Made by a program: the position numbers and the translations under genes
In this document: one piece after another, positions 9,339 through 20,334 of the stretch
Layout of the letters: the number at the start of each line of letters is the position of its first letter
Position numbering within the stretch: the first letter of the stretch is position 1
Source of the DNA: Kalaharituber pfeilii
Taxonomy: Eukaryota > Ascomycota > Pezizomycetes > Pezizales > Pezizaceae
Direction of reading: 5' to 3'
Length of the DNA stretch: 64,000 nucleotides
Assembly: GCA_015179045.1 (NCBI GenBank)
Contig: WHUZ01000132.1
Span: forward strand, 55,200 to 119,199
The notes under the pieces: generated by a model
Told to the model about the DNA's origin: nothing
Databases searched by the model: none
What the model saw: the letters and a program-made list of their open reading frames with translations, nothing else

Positions 9339-9857
9339 CGCCCTCCGAGCCTTACTCTCTCCACCTCGATAGGTCTATCCAGGTATACTATCACCGAACT
9401 GGTCTTCTTCCCTTCTTTGACCAGTATGTTCTTCTTTCTCAGCCAGCGAATCCCCACTAGCTTTCCTAGCTTGTTGTCTGCCTCCAACCATTTCCGGACC
9501 TTGCCTAAATCCTTTCTTAAGGCTACTCCGTGTACGACGATGCCGTGTGCGGTGGTGGTGGCATCGGGAGCGGTTGCGGAGGGTGTCTTGGGGGGCCGAG
9601 GGGGGCGCTGGGTTTATTTGTGGGGCCTGGGGAGGGATCGGGGTTCTGTGAGTTGGTGGTGGCACGCATGGTGCGTGCGGGAGTGTCGAATGGGGGGGTG
9701 TCTGGGGGGGTGTCTGAGGCAATCTTCCTTGCCTCCTCGTCGCGCAACTGGCGCTTTATGGCATACACGTCTTGGGGGGACGGCGTCTTGCCCTTGCGCT
9801 TTCTGCTTCGGGTTGTGGGGGCTGCGGTCGGGGATGTTGCCGCTGGGAGGGAGGTAA
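9339..9857 (-). mobile_element. gag-only retroelement copy 3, fragment
   Basis: Reading the minus strand, the frame contains LGKLVGIRWLRKKNILV, GKKTSSVIVYL and VERVRLGGR, then is cut at 9339 by the poly(A) of copy 2. Upstream is a Pro/Thr-rich stretch as in the intact copy. The homology fades at about 9857, and a 15-bp direct duplication (GGTAACTAACTTATG) follows immediately. Confidence 0.7.
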
Positions 9858-10095
9858 CTAACTTATGGTAACTAACTTATGGAATCGTGCAGATTTTAGT
9901 TCGCGCCTACTGGAGAGTTTTAGAAGGATACAAATCAATGACATACCATTGCCTGGACAGAGAATATCAAATGCCATAAGATCCTTACATTGACAGTATC
10001 CATTAGCCGAGGTTTCACGCAAGGGATAGAAAAAATCATAATTTGCAAGATGGACCGAAAAAGGAACTCTTCAACGAACAATCAGCGATCAATTT
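9858..10095 (+). other. unassigned stretch with a short open frame
   Basis: After the GGTAACTAACTTATG tandem pair, a plus-strand frame of about 30 residues (GIVQILVRAYWRVLEGYK ...) runs to a stop at about 9980. I do not recognise it. It may be retroelement debris. Confidence 0.25.
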
Positions 10096-10388
10096 TTATT
10101 TGTGGTTGCCGAAAGCGGGTATGGGGTCTGGCAAACTACCTGGCCAAGGCCTTACCAAGGGGCACGAGAGCAGTGGGTGAGGTTCAGGAACAAAGACACA
10201 GGCCAGATACTGACGCGGTCCTTGTCTCCCAGGGACTACGGCGGCGGAGGAGTCCCGCTCCAGCTCGTCGCACTTGCATACCACGTGCTCTGCGCTCCAC
10301 GCCTCCCGCAGGTGCAGCGCCTCTCGTCCTTTCTGCCCTAACCCTTCCTCCACCTCTCCATAGCCTATAAGGCGGCACGCGAGTAATG

Positions 10389-10419
<31 letters not shown>

Positions 10420-10440
10420 CCCTTCCTCCACATAACTTCA
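10096..10440 (-). pseudogene. LINE ORF2 C-terminal fragment
   Basis: Minus-strand reading gives the C-terminal zinc motif of Tad1-type ORF2: CTCG, then after a frame slip EAWSAEHVVCKCDELE. This parallels CRCGEVQTGEHLAFRC in LINE2. It is split by a type A micro-insertion (10354-10416). Only this terminal part is recognisable. Confidence 0.55.
10354..10416 (+). mobile_element. type A micro-insertion
   Basis: CTCTCCATAGCC...GCGAGTAATG plus about 28 A, between TAACCCTTCCTCCAC at 10339-10353 and 10417-10431 (perfect 15-bp duplication). The insert begins at the hairpin base. Confidence 0.9.
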
Positions 10441-10469
10441 CGCGGGCTTGGCTTAGGACGCCAAGCCCG

Positions 10470-11156
10470 CGTGCCAAATCCGTGGTCCTTGCCCTGCTGG
10501 GTTTTCCTGCTCTGCTTCGAGGCCGTCTCTCATGCCTGCAACCTCACCGCCCCACACGGTAGTTTTGGTGCCTACCCACCAGGGCTCTCCTGCTACCACC
10601 TGTTTCCAGCGCTGCCCCCCTCCGACTCCTCTTCGCTGCGGCTGCCATGTATGAAGATGGCGACTCAGTCGCTCTTGGCCTTGGCCTCGTTGATGGCCTT
10701 CCTTCACTTGGCTGGGGCATCCTCCTTCCCCAGCTTGAGGTCAATGACCCCGACCTCTGTCCCCAGCAGAGAAACAGCCCGCCCCCAGGACACTTTCTGC
10801 TCCTCGTCTATCTCAAGTGTGCTAGCATTCCTGCCGGCTGCTGGCTCAAAGCCGTCGTCCTTTCTAGGGCCTCTCTAATCCCTCCCTTTCTGACCTTCCC
10901 TGTCTGGGTCTGACACCTCGATCCCTCTGAAATTCGGGCTACAGGACGCATGGGGCCACTTTTCAACCTTAGTGCATACATCGCCTGACTCTTGTCCAGG
11001 ATCATGGGCACACTCTTCACGTTCGCGATGGCCTCGACCTTGTCCCTCGACGCTCCCCGGACCGCTGCATCTTCGGAGGGCCTGATAATAGAGCTTCCCT
11101 ATAGGGCCACCGATCTCAGTGCCCGTGTATGCCTTTTCCCAGGAGACCAAACTCAT
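10470..11156 (-). pseudogene. degenerate coding remnant, unidentified
   Basis: The minus strand shows long open pieces in shifting frames (for example VPMILDKSQAMYALRLKSG near 10950-11020 and EEQKVSWGRAVSLLGTEVG near 10740-10800). The G-rich, Arg/Gly/Glu-rich composition is like LINE coding strands. It directly follows the ORF2 C-terminal fragment, so it may be more of the same LINE, but I could not match it to LINE2 or L1. Function unknown. Confidence 0.3.
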
Positions 11157-11157
11157 G

Positions 11158-12640
11158 ACTCAGAAATGTAGGTGTGATGGGGTCCCCTTCAAATTCAGAA
11201 CACTAACGGGATGCTTAGAGCGCAGTGATTGCAATCATGGATTCAGAAATTCCGAGATCAATTCGAATTGATCAAGAAAGAAACACCGACATTTCTGTTC
11301 TCTCAATCACACCAAGTATTTCTAAGTACCCATATCCCTACCTAGGCACGCATACGCCCAATGACCGATTCCAATGGGATCGTAATGGGTATTTCATTTA
11401 TTATGGAAGAGAAGCATTCCATAGCCTGACCGACAGCCTCGAGAACATGAGAATAGGGGGCTACAAATGGATTTAAGGAGATGTATATCACCAGACCAAT
11501 TGGGGCAGGGTAAATCTCACCTCATATGTGCACTCGTCTGCTATTTAATGCAACAAGGAAAACGTGTTTTGTACGCTCCTGATGCACGTTGGCTTGTCCG
11601 TGCTAGCTTCGAGTACCTCCGGGACTCCTTCCGTTTAGCTTTTGCCGATGATAATCAAACATTATCAGAGCTGGAGCAATGCTCCAAAATGCAAGATTTA
11701 GAAGGGCTAGCGCAGAAAATAGCCGGAAGAGCAATAACCATGTATGTTTTCCTGGATCAAGCAAACGCCCTAGATGAAGTCAGTGCAGGCACGGGGACAA
11801 AAGTGAGAGAGAACAATTATGCTCCTCTCTAACTTATTTGACGTACTCTCATTTGTTAATTCAAAGTGTGAGTGGTAATTTTAAGATGGCGGATCTTGCA
11901 CTGCTTGTTCAAGAGCAAGTTGCCAAAATTCAGATGAATGGTGGATTAACTGCGGTAAGTTTGACATTCAAGACAATATTTTTGAGCAATATTTATGACT
12001 CTTTAAAGAAGGAAATGCAAGCCTGGTGGGGCAGGATAGACAACAAGTTGCTGCCTCCAGCTGATGTCCGCAAAAACCTTCAAATCTTACGAGGCGGATG
12101 CTGCGGGGAACGGAGGAGGTAATTCAAGCACGGCGTCGGCGGGAGTGCGTGTTCCTGAAGCGTATGATTATGCCAAACAGGTCGAAAATACACTCAAGAT
12201 GCGCAGTGAGGAGGAGGAGGGTTGGTGAGGAGGAACTAGACTAGTTTATTTAATATACACCGGTGTAAGGAATGGATTTAGGCGGTTACAAGAGCAACGA
12301 GATTTGTATTGCCCCAACAGGCGAATTCGAAAAGCAACAGGTACGTAAAGCTTTAATGGTCTCCTTTACAACTAAGAACGGCCGACTGACTTGAATATCA
12401 GATTCCTGGATGGTGTAGGAAAATTCCGTCCTAGGGGAGGACAGTTCCCCTTGGCGGCTACTGGCATGCCGTTTGGGACAAACCGTTACTCCTACAAAGC
12501 GAAAGATGGTACTGGATAATATGATGCTGGCGAGTCATGGCCCAGTTTTGTGTGAGCGCAGAAAGGATATAAGTTTTGTTCCTAAGCAAGAATGATTGAA
12601 GCCCAGTGGCAACAACCCTTCGGTTCCTAATTTAGCAAAA
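11158..12640 (+). pseudogene. Crinkler/RHS-like gene copy, dead
   Basis: A diverged copy of the gene at 17522-19862. It starts just before the equivalent of intron 1 (GTAGGT near 11168, acceptor CAG near 11225). It keeps recognisable blocks: PYPYLGTHTPNDRFQWDRNGYF, GKSHLICALVCYLMQQGKR (P-loop), LYAPDARWLV, and FLDQANALDEVSAG. Stops and indels occur at about 11476, 11832 and 12122. The second intron (GTACGT near 12340 to CAG near 12403) is still present. Homology to the C-terminal domain continues until about 12640 and then stops. The upstream SAM-like exon is missing. Confidence 0.85.
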
Positions 12641-12708
12641 AGTCCCACTCGGCCATGAGGGCATTTGTTAGTTTAATTGATGTCGTATATGTAGCACACC
12701 AAAAGAAT

Positions 12709-12765
12709 ATCTCGCCATAGCCCTTACGGCGGCACGCGAGTAATGATATAAAAAAAAAAGAAAAA
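12709..12765 (+). mobile_element. type A micro-insertion
   Basis: ATCTCGCCATAGCC...GCGAGTAATGATAT plus A-rich tail between CACCAAAAGAAT at 12697-12708 and 12766-12777. It is 57 bp long. Confidence 0.9.
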
Positions 12766-12810
12766 CACCAAAAGAATGGTCTGCCATACTCAGGCTGTAT
12801 CCATGAACTA

Positions 12811-12901
12811 CTCTGTTTATTCGTTGTTATATACTTAAACCCTCGCCATAGCCTACAAGGCGGCATGCGAGTAATGACATAAAAAAAAAAAAAAAAAAAA
12901 A
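12811..12901 (+). mobile_element. type A short insertion with 34 bp of extra body
   Basis: Flanked by TGTATCCATGAACTA at 12796-12810 and 12902-12916. Contains 34 bp upstream of the hairpin (CTCTGTTTATTCG...), the hairpin tail and about 23 A. Confidence 0.9.
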
Positions 12902-13084
12902 TGTATCCATGAACTAAATACCCAAGTACCTGTGGAGAAAGTTCGCATTGCCGCGTGTCCCCATTGATGCAATTCTCGTTTCTCGCGAATCAGGGAATCA
13001 TAAGTCCCTTTAAAACAGCATTTCTGAAGAAACCAAGGCATGGAATATGATGGTTATTCCTTCAATTAACTCCTCACAAGCTGG

Positions 13085-13190
13085 ATACCAAAATCTATTC
13101 TGGTCGTTGAGATGTATGTTGTAGCGCGCGATCAGTTTTGGTGTAAAACGTGCGTCGGGACGTGGTGTACGTCGCGTTGTGGTAAATTCC
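13085..13190. repeat. dispersed repeat R4
   Basis: About 105 bp shared in the same orientation with 50150-50256: TCTATTCTGG(T/C)(C/T)GTTGAGAT, TCAGTTTTGGTGTAAAACG, TGCGTCGGGACGTGGTG. The minus strand is open in both (PDARFTPKL), so it may derive from a gene or transposon coding piece. Unidentified. Confidence 0.6.
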
Positions 13191-13582
13191 AGTAATGATA
13201 CTGGAGGAAAAGAAAAAAAAAAAAAAAAAATTTCATGATTTATAACTGACATGCATAGCGCTATCTTGAGACAAAGTGGTGATAGTGAATATCTTGAGAG
13301 GTCCTGTACTAATTAGGATCTTAAAGACTTAATTAAACTGTTCACCAAGATAGACAAAAGGAGCAGCTACAATCTGGTTGTATATAGAGCAGCGATAAAT
13401 TCAAAATTTGCACTTGGTATGCAGGGCATTGATTCGGAATTGGGATCAGTAGCCCAGGCCACCTATCTTAGAATCTGGACCACTGGCCCGGGGCCATCCA
13501 CCTTTTGTGTGGACAAAATGGCTGCCCCGAACACCTATATCTAGGAGGCTTCGTCCCAGAGTCATGCATACCAACAGTGCCT

Positions 13583-13651
13583 TTTTTTTTTTTTTTTTTT
13601 TTTTTTAATATCACATAACCCCGCTTGCAGATGTTCGCCATGGCAGGGGCA
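13583..13651 (-). mobile_element. type B micro-insertion
   Basis: Poly(T) plus the complement of the B tail. The flanks ACCAACAGTGCCT (13570-13582) and ACCAGGAGTGCCT (13652-13664) form an imperfect 13-bp duplication. Between 13191 and 13569 I see no gene. Confidence 0.75.
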
Positions 13652-13856
13652 ACCAGGAGTGCCTAGAACATACGTACAGTAATCAGTACTAATGTTTTCA
13701 ATGGATTTTGTTTGGGGGGCTCGTGTTTGGCCTATAGAATCATGACAAAGGAAAAAGAAAAGTACGGACTGAACTGCTCTATCGACGTTACTATAACACG
13801 CTTGCAAAAGGCCAGCAGAGCACTTTTACTTGCACGCTTCCTCTCTGGTACTCTTG

Positions 13857-13893
<37 letters not shown>

Positions 13894-14229
13894 AAAAATA
13901 AACATAACCCCGCTTGTAGCGCGTAGCCATGGCAGGGTCCCTGTGCGAGCCCGAAGAGCCCGAAGACATGGTTAAAGCAAGATTCTAGATACATGATGCC
14001 CCCTCACCCCTCTCCCTAGCTTCAAGAACTTAATTTCGGAAAAGAATTTCTCCAACTCATCCTACTTCTCCCTGTTTTCTGCTGTCCGCTTGCAGTTCTT
14101 TTCCATGTCCTTCGACTTCCTAAGCCCTGTTGTTCTGCTGACTGCATTGGAATGCCAGGTACTCTCCTGTCTGAGACTCTCTGCATCTACACTTATTTGA
14201 CTTTGCTGCCTCCAGCTTTTTCAATGATA

Positions 14230-14755
14230 CGTTATGAGCGGGCGCGAGGCTGCTCAGTCAACTATGCGCGGTTCCTCTACTAGGTGGTCCTCGAGTCACT
14301 GTCCGAAGGAGGCGAATCGCTATCTTGAGTAGTAGAAAGTCTCGATATGTGTATATTCGGCAATGGCAGTAGCGAGTAGAATGTGTAAGTACAATAAAAG
14401 AGTGCGGGAATGTGGTAAGTAGGAAAAGGAAGTAGTATAACGGCGCGGCGATATCTACATGACTGTAGAAGACAGAGTAATCGTGCGTATGTACAAATGG
14501 ATGATGTGTGTATTGTATATCTGTGTATGATACATGTGCAAAAGGAACAGAACCTCTTTATACCGCAGACCGTTCGGTCATTTCTAATCAACCCGGCTTA
14601 CCCTCATCCTCACGTGCCCGTGCTACTTCACTATTGCTCTTGAACTTCCACGTGACCTACGGCGTTATCTGAGCCCAGCGCCAGCGCGGTTAGTAAATAA
14701 GTAGCAACTAGCAAGTAGGCGCGCGCCGCCTACCACAACGTTGCACTTCTCTCTC
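14230..14755. mobile_element. probable solo LTR (~525 bp)
   Basis: This block replaces nothing in LINE3: alignment to LINE2 runs up to 14229 and resumes at about 14756. The ends read GTTATGAGCGGG and CTACCACA, flanked by ACGTT on both sides (short direct repeat, register off by about one base). A similar start (TGTTATGAGCGGG) occurs at 49979. There is no coding potential. Size and ends suggest an LTR, but the assignment is tentative. Confidence 0.45.
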
Positions 14756-14984
14756 TCCAATCACATGGCCATGAAATTGGATGCTGCTACTCTATCCTAC
14801 TCTATCACTTTTCTCTCTCTATATCTCTCCACCTCTCTTCTCTCCTTTCTCTACTCTCTGGTTCTCTAGCACATTCTACTCCTAGTGGCCACCTTCCTCT
14901 CCTTCTTTCCTATTCCCTCCTTCACCTTCTCATCTGGTTTCTTATTGCCCACAATCTCGATATGAGCCTTAACCCACATTAGTT

Positions 14985-15052
14985 CGACCCTGCCATGGCG
15001 AACAGCTGCAAGCGGGGTTATGTGAGATAAAAAAAAAAAAAAAAAAAAAAAA
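14985..15052 (+). mobile_element. type B micro-insertion in LINE3
   Basis: CGACCCTGCCATGGCGAAC...GCGGGGTTATGTGAGAT plus poly(A), between AACCCACATTAGTT at 14971-14984 and 15053-15066 (perfect 14 bp). Confidence 0.95.
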
Positions 15053-15584
15053 AACCCACATTAGTTTCACGTACTTCTCTCTCTTCCGCCTCTTTACTAT
15101 CCTATCCGCCACCTCTGTAATATCCTCTATCTTCCCCTTTCCCTCCCTACCAGCCTTCTGCTTTGCTAACATGGCCATCTCTGAATCAAGCTAGATAAAA
15201 AGAAGAATCTCCTCTTCACGCTCGCTAATGCCCTTCTCACCCCTTCACTTCCTTACCAAACACTATCGCTGCCACTGCTAACTTCCCTGCTCCTGCTCTG
15301 CTGTTCTCAATCTTGCTGCCATCCGAGTAGAGGATTGCTCTCTCTCTTCCGGCTTCTTCTATCAATGTCTTCCATTCCTCTCTTCCCTCCCCCACTTTCT
15401 GCCGGCCCTCTGTACCACTTCAATCACTACCTTTTCATACTCTCTCTCCCATGAGATCTATTCTTTCTCCTCTGTAAACCTTGCCCACTGCCCTTGCCAG
15501 CGGGCAAGAATTGCTTCGTACCCATTCTTCCCTCCTAGTGCCCACTGCACGCCCCAGTCCCTCCAATTTCTCGCTCTCTTCTCC

Positions 15585-16882
15585 CGGAACCTCTCCGGAC
15601 AGGCAGATTCTGCCTGCCGCTCCCGGACCTCATCAGACGATAAACTTTACACCATGACACTGTGACACAGGTACCAACATTGTGGGGTAGGTAGATCAAA
15701 TGATGGTACAGGCATATGGCAAGACAAGGTTTAATTTGACTAGTGACGTAAGTGCGTACCGGCCCACTGGCTACCAAATATCGGCCAATGCTGTGATCTA
15801 CTAGTTTGAATGCATGATTACCCAATTAAGTAAAAAATGAAAAATGGAAAAGTAATGGAAAAATAGATCTGAATTGATGAGCAGATGAAGAAACAAAAAT
15901 GCAATCTTGGATTTCCTGTAGTACCTCACTCTGTGATATTACTAGCTTATCAGTTCCTGTCACACTGCTAGTAGACTTCGTCTTGAGGCGTCTCTTGCCC
16001 TTAGGATGTTACATTTGGAGTACACCACTCCAGATGCATAAGAGCTTATTCAATTGCAGTGCGGAGCATTTTGAGGGTGTGCAATTGAGGTGCAGGAGTA
16101 GGTAGTAAAAGCTTCAGGATATCCTGTAAAGCCTGGCAATTTTGAAACTGCTGGATGAGCTGCGCCGCTTTACAGGCTTGAAAGTAAGCAAAGCGCTCTG
16201 TTTCTTCGCTAGAAAGATTGGCATGATATTACTCTGTTCAAATAATTTTATTCACATAACCCCGCATACAAGCTACAAGCCTATGGCAGGGACCTAAATA
16301 AAACACTAGAATATGTGAAGTTGATAATCCAGCTGGTGCCGTTTGGCCATGGGTCAATAATCCAGCCGTTTGCAACGATCACAATCTAGCAGCTTGAGAC
16401 ATTGACGCTGTAGGTTCGGTTGATGTAGTTAATAGCCATTTAGGATGGATTATAATGATTGGAATTGGGGTCTACAATTCAAACAATGGTCCAAGCTTCT
16501 TGTAACATGGAAGCCTGTGTTGGTACAGTAAGTAATACCACTCGTTACCAGCATTTAGTGCTACAATATCATGCCTTGGTTGAAAGGCTATGGCTGGCTA
16601 CATTACTATTGACCCAGGCCCCCAAGAGAAACGCCGCTGTTTTCCCTAAACAACTGTCCTCTCAAGAGAGAGGATACCCTGCTGCCACACCAGGTCACTG
16701 ACCTCTCGCACGGACTATGCCCAGCCTCCATTTTGCATCACTAAATGCTGGTAACAAGTACCAACATTTGATCTACCTACCCCACAATGTTGGTACCTGT
16801 GTCACAGTGTCATGGCGTAAAGTTTATCGTCTGATGAGGTCCGGGAGCGGCAGGCAGAATCTGCCTGTCCGGAGAGGTTCCG
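15585..16882. mobile_element. Mutator-like (MULE) non-autonomous element
   Basis: 1298 bp bounded by terminal inverted repeats of about 118 bp that are almost identical (15585-15702 and 16765-16882; start CGGAACCTCTCCGGACAGGC; one mismatch seen). A perfect 9-bp target duplication, CTCTTCTCC, lies at 15576-15584 and 16883-16891. Long inverted repeats plus a 9-bp duplication are the hallmark of Mutator-like transposons. The interior has no transposase. The minus strand near 16090-16210 has an open stretch (LSSEETERFAYFQACKAA...) of unknown origin, and an old type B tail without a clear duplication sits at about 16245-16295. Confidence 0.85.
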
Positions 16883-16978
16883 CTCTTCTCCCTCTCCTCA
16901 TTCCCTCTCAAGTCTGCTGTGCACACTTCCACCAGCTCTGATGGTCCTTCTACTTCTTAGGCTATTGCTCTCACTTGT

Positions 16979-17018
16979 GCCTCGCCATAGTCCATAGGGC
17001 GGCACGTGAGTACTGATA

Positions 17019-17046
<28 letters not shown>
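16979..17046 (+). mobile_element. type A micro-insertion in LINE3
   Basis: GCCTCGCCATAG...GTGAGTACTGATAT plus about 27 A, between TCTCACTTGT at 16969-16978 and 17047-17056. Confidence 0.9.
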
Positions 17047-17049
<3 letters not shown>

Positions 17050-17521
17050 CACTTGTACGCTATCCAGGATCGCCCTCACATCTTCTACTCCCCACCCTCA
17101 TTTACCCCTTCCGCCCCTGGTCCCCTCCCCCCTCCAGCCGCCTTCTTCAGAACTTGTAGCTGTACCCTCTCCATCTCCCTTCCCCATGGTACTCTTGCAT
17201 TTGGCCTCACTGTAGCTCATAACTTTACCACTTCCTCCAATGCTATTTTTCTCTTCCAACCTCGTCCATTACAATCTTCTCTTGCTAATCCACCAACTCA
17301 TTTCCAGCATCCCAATATGGCCCCTTACCCATCTTTTATTGCGTCAATGGCCTCCATGGCCACTAGGACACCCATTCCTTCCACACTGTCAACAAGGCAA
17401 GGAGCACTGGACGTATAATTACATTCTTTATAAAGGAAACCATCAAAAGGAAAAAAATTTAAAAACAAAAAAAATGCATCTTTACGTACCACATTTTGCT
17501 TACGAATTACTAGTCTTCTCA

Positions 17522-19862
17522 CTAGTTCCTCTTATTCAAAATGATTGTGCTGCCTGCCCCCTTTCTCGCCAAGCTGAGCTTGTTCCCCACCTTCTCGGAA
17601 ACCTGTCGGATGCTTCTGACCTCTCGGCGGTAACGTGGGAAAGTATACCTCCCATTACGTGTTTGCTTAGCTTGTTCGGCGACCAGCTCATCCTTCCTAG
17701 GGAATGTCGAGGGATCTTCAACAATCCACAAAAAAACAATTTCGATCTCATCGAACTCCGTATCTCCAATGACGTTTGACCTGAATTTGTTCCATTTGGT
17801 GAAGAAGGCAAATTCCGAGTCTGCATGGCGGTTATTGATAGTGATCTGTACTGGTATGACTTGGAGACTCCTTTTAGCGCAATTCCCTTCATCCACCACA
17901 AGCGAGAAGATAATTGCATCAATAGAGCCATAATTCCATGCACGGGGAATGTGCAAAATGGGGAATTTCTCCATATTCTCAGGGAGGTCCGGGAATTTGT
18001 TGATGGATATCGCATCCATCTTTCGGTGTGTTATACCATCAATTAGAATGCCCTCAGTTGAGATATGACTGAGTAGGACCTGTCCAATTAGGAACTCCAG
18101 CATGGAAGGGTTGTTACCACTGGATTCAATCATTTTCAGCCATTGCTTGCTTAGAAACAAATTGTATCCTTTCTGCTCTCGCAAAAACTGGGCCATAACT
18201 CGTCGGATAAGGCCAGCCTCGCATTGCCTGGTACCATCTTCCGCTATGTAGAAGTAACGATTGTCCAAAAGGGCGTGGTCGCCAAGGGAAACTTCCTCCC
18301 CCAGCAGGCAATTTTCGAGCACATCCAGGAATCTGATATTCAGGTCAGTGAGCAGTGATTGCAAGAAGTCCATTACAACTTTGCGTACCTGTCACGTTCG
18401 AATTTGCCTTTCGTAGCAATAGCCTCCATGGCAAATCTTGTCACGCTTGCTGTGGCCTCAACCCATTCCTTACAGCGGTGTATGTCAATAAACAGGTCTA
18501 AGTCCTCCTCATCAACCTCCACCCCACTAGTACTTTTTAGTGCAATTTCGATGTGTTTGCCATCGTGGGCTTCAGGAACGTGACTTCCGCGACTCCCACC
18601 TTGAATGACCTCTTCCACCCCCCGCAGCAATAGGGCATTTCGCCCCGTAAGATTTTCGAGGTTTTTGCGGACATCAGCTGGAGGCAGCAACTTGTTATCT
18701 ATCCTGCCCCACCAGGCTTGCATTTCCTTTTTTAAAGAGTCATAAATATAGCTCACAAATATTGTCTTGAATGTCAAACTTACCGCACTTAATCCACCAT
18801 TCATCTGAATTTTGGCAACTTGCTCTGGAACAAGCAGTGCAACTTCTGCCATCTTAAAATTACCACTCACACTTTGAATAAAAAAATGAGAGTACGTCAA
18901 ATGACTTAGCGAGGAGCATAAGTGTTCTCTCTCACTTTTTGTCCCCCTGCCTGCACTGACTTCATCTAGGGCGTTTGCTTGATCCAGGAAGAGATACATC
19001 GTTATTCCTCTTCCTGCTATTTTCTGTGCTAGCCCTTCTAAATCTTCCATTTTCGAGCATTGCTCCAGCTCTGATAATGTTTTGTTATCATCAGCAAAAG
19101 CTAAACGGAAGGAGTCCCGGAGATACTGGAAGCTGGCACCGACAAGCCAACGTGCATCAGGAGCGTACAAAACGCGTTTCCCTTGTTGCATTAAATAGCA
19201 GACAAGTGCACATATGAGGTGAGATTTACCCCACCCCAGAGTTCCAGTAATGTACATCTCCTTATAACCATTTGTAGCCCCCATTCTCATGTTCAGGAGG
19301 CTCTGGGTCAGGCTATGGAATGCTTCTCTTCCATAATAAATGAAATACCCATTACGATCCCATTGGAATCGGTCATTTGGCGTATGCGTGCCTAAATACG
19401 GATATGGGAGCTTTGAAAGACTTAGTGGGTTTGAGAGCACGGAAATATCCGGCGTCTCTTTCTTGATCAATTGAAAGTGCTCGCGGAACTTTTCAGTTCC
19501 ATCCATGGTTGGAATTACTAACGGCGAAACATCTTGTTAGTGGTCGGAATTTGAAGGGGCCCTATCACACCTACATTTCTGGGGGTCCAACGATGGCAAT
19601 CGTTTAATGAAATGAGTGAGTTTTTCGGCCATACCCCACGTCATTCCCATTTTGACGTAGATTTCTGGGTCGATACCAAGGCACAACAGAGCTTTCGGAT
19701 CCAACTCCTCCTTATGAATTATATCAAGACTATTATCACTAAACCCTCACAGGTTCGGAGATATTCAATGAATTCTTCTGTTCCCATTGTAAGAACCTCG
19801 GTCGCCGTAGCAGTGTCCTCCGTGAACTTGCGCTTCACGCCCGCTGAAATTTCTGTTCCCAT
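17522..19862 (-). CDS. Crinkler/RHS-like protein: SAM-like, P-loop NTPase, PD-(D/E)XK-like
   Basis: Three exons are supported: 19862-19575, 19517-18389 and 18332-17522. The introns are 19518-19574 (GTAGGT...CACTAAC...TTAG) and 18333-18388 (GTACGC...CTGAC...CAG); both junctions restore the frame. Exon 1 encodes a SAM-like helical domain (EELDPKALLCLGIDPEIY, MGMTWGMAEKL). Exon 2 holds a P-loop NTPase (GWGKSHLICALVCYLMQQGKR; Walker B-like MYLFLDQAN). Exon 3 has a restriction-endonuclease-like core (GSIDAII ... PVQITINN, with Asp and Gln-x-Thr at the expected spacing). This order is that of Crinkler-RHS-type effector proteins. A one-base frame break lies in exon 1 near 19744-19760 at a short C/G run; exons 2 and 3 are fully open. 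The start codon could be 19862 or 19787. The role (effector or conflict-system nuclease) is inferred from family. A dead copy lies at 11158-12640. Confidence 0.75.
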
Positions 19863-19864
19863 CG

Positions 19865-20334
19865 TGAGAAGACCGTGCAAAAGGATTGATGCTCTGAAGT
19901 GTCCCGATGCTACAATTAGGCAAGAACGGGTGGTAGCTTAGTCTGTGACAATGGCCGAGGGTTAGTCTCATGCGAAGCGAGAAAGGTCGTCATGCGAAGT
20001 AAAGCTGCTGAGTCTTGGCATGAGACTAGAGCATCGCTTGATGATTAGCCAGCAGAGTTGTCTTGCTGCCTTTTTCTCTTTGGGGCTTAGCCTCATGTCA
20101 AGACCTTCTGAGGTACAAAAGCCAAGGATAGTAAAAGTTTTTATTCTTATATATTTTTTAGTTAACTTCTTTAAATTTAAGTACCTCTTCTAATAAAATA
20201 GGACTAAAGTTTTTTATATAAATATAGTGCTATTGAAAAGCTATAATCTTAGTTTTTTTTAGATTTAACTTTAAGATATAAGTTATATAACTAAATTTAT
20301 ACTTACTAGTATATATATATTACTATTATTATAT
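19865..20334. other. intergenic, turning AT-rich
   Basis: No gene recognised. From about 20120 to 20334 the sequence is extremely AT-rich (TTATATATTTTTTAG, TATATATATATTACTATTATTATA). A similar AT-rich composition returns at the end of the window (63850-64000). Such islands in fungi can result from repeat-induced mutation, but that cannot be decided here. Confidence 0.5.

Larger units (their letters stand above)
13858..17235 (-). mobile_element. LINE3, 3' half, multiply interrupted
   Basis: Minus-strand Tad1-type LINE aligned to LINE2. From low to high coordinates it holds poly(T) and a B-type tail (13860-13990), the ORF2 C-terminal region (to 14229), then RNase H and connection sequences (14755-15584 and 16883-17235). 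Matching markers with LINE2 include the block encoding the WVKAHI-type RNase H motif near 14950 and the DGSK region near 15310. It is interrupted by a probable LTR, a type B micro-insertion, a Mutator-like element and a type A micro-insertion. No intact frame remains. The RT and everything 5' of it are missing. Confidence 0.75.

Noticed and set aside
8165..9487. 440-codon minus-strand open frame
   Set aside because: It fuses the real C-terminal frame of gag-only copy 3, a poly(A) tract read as Phe, and the antisense strand of copy 2. Only the first ~50 residues are genuine.
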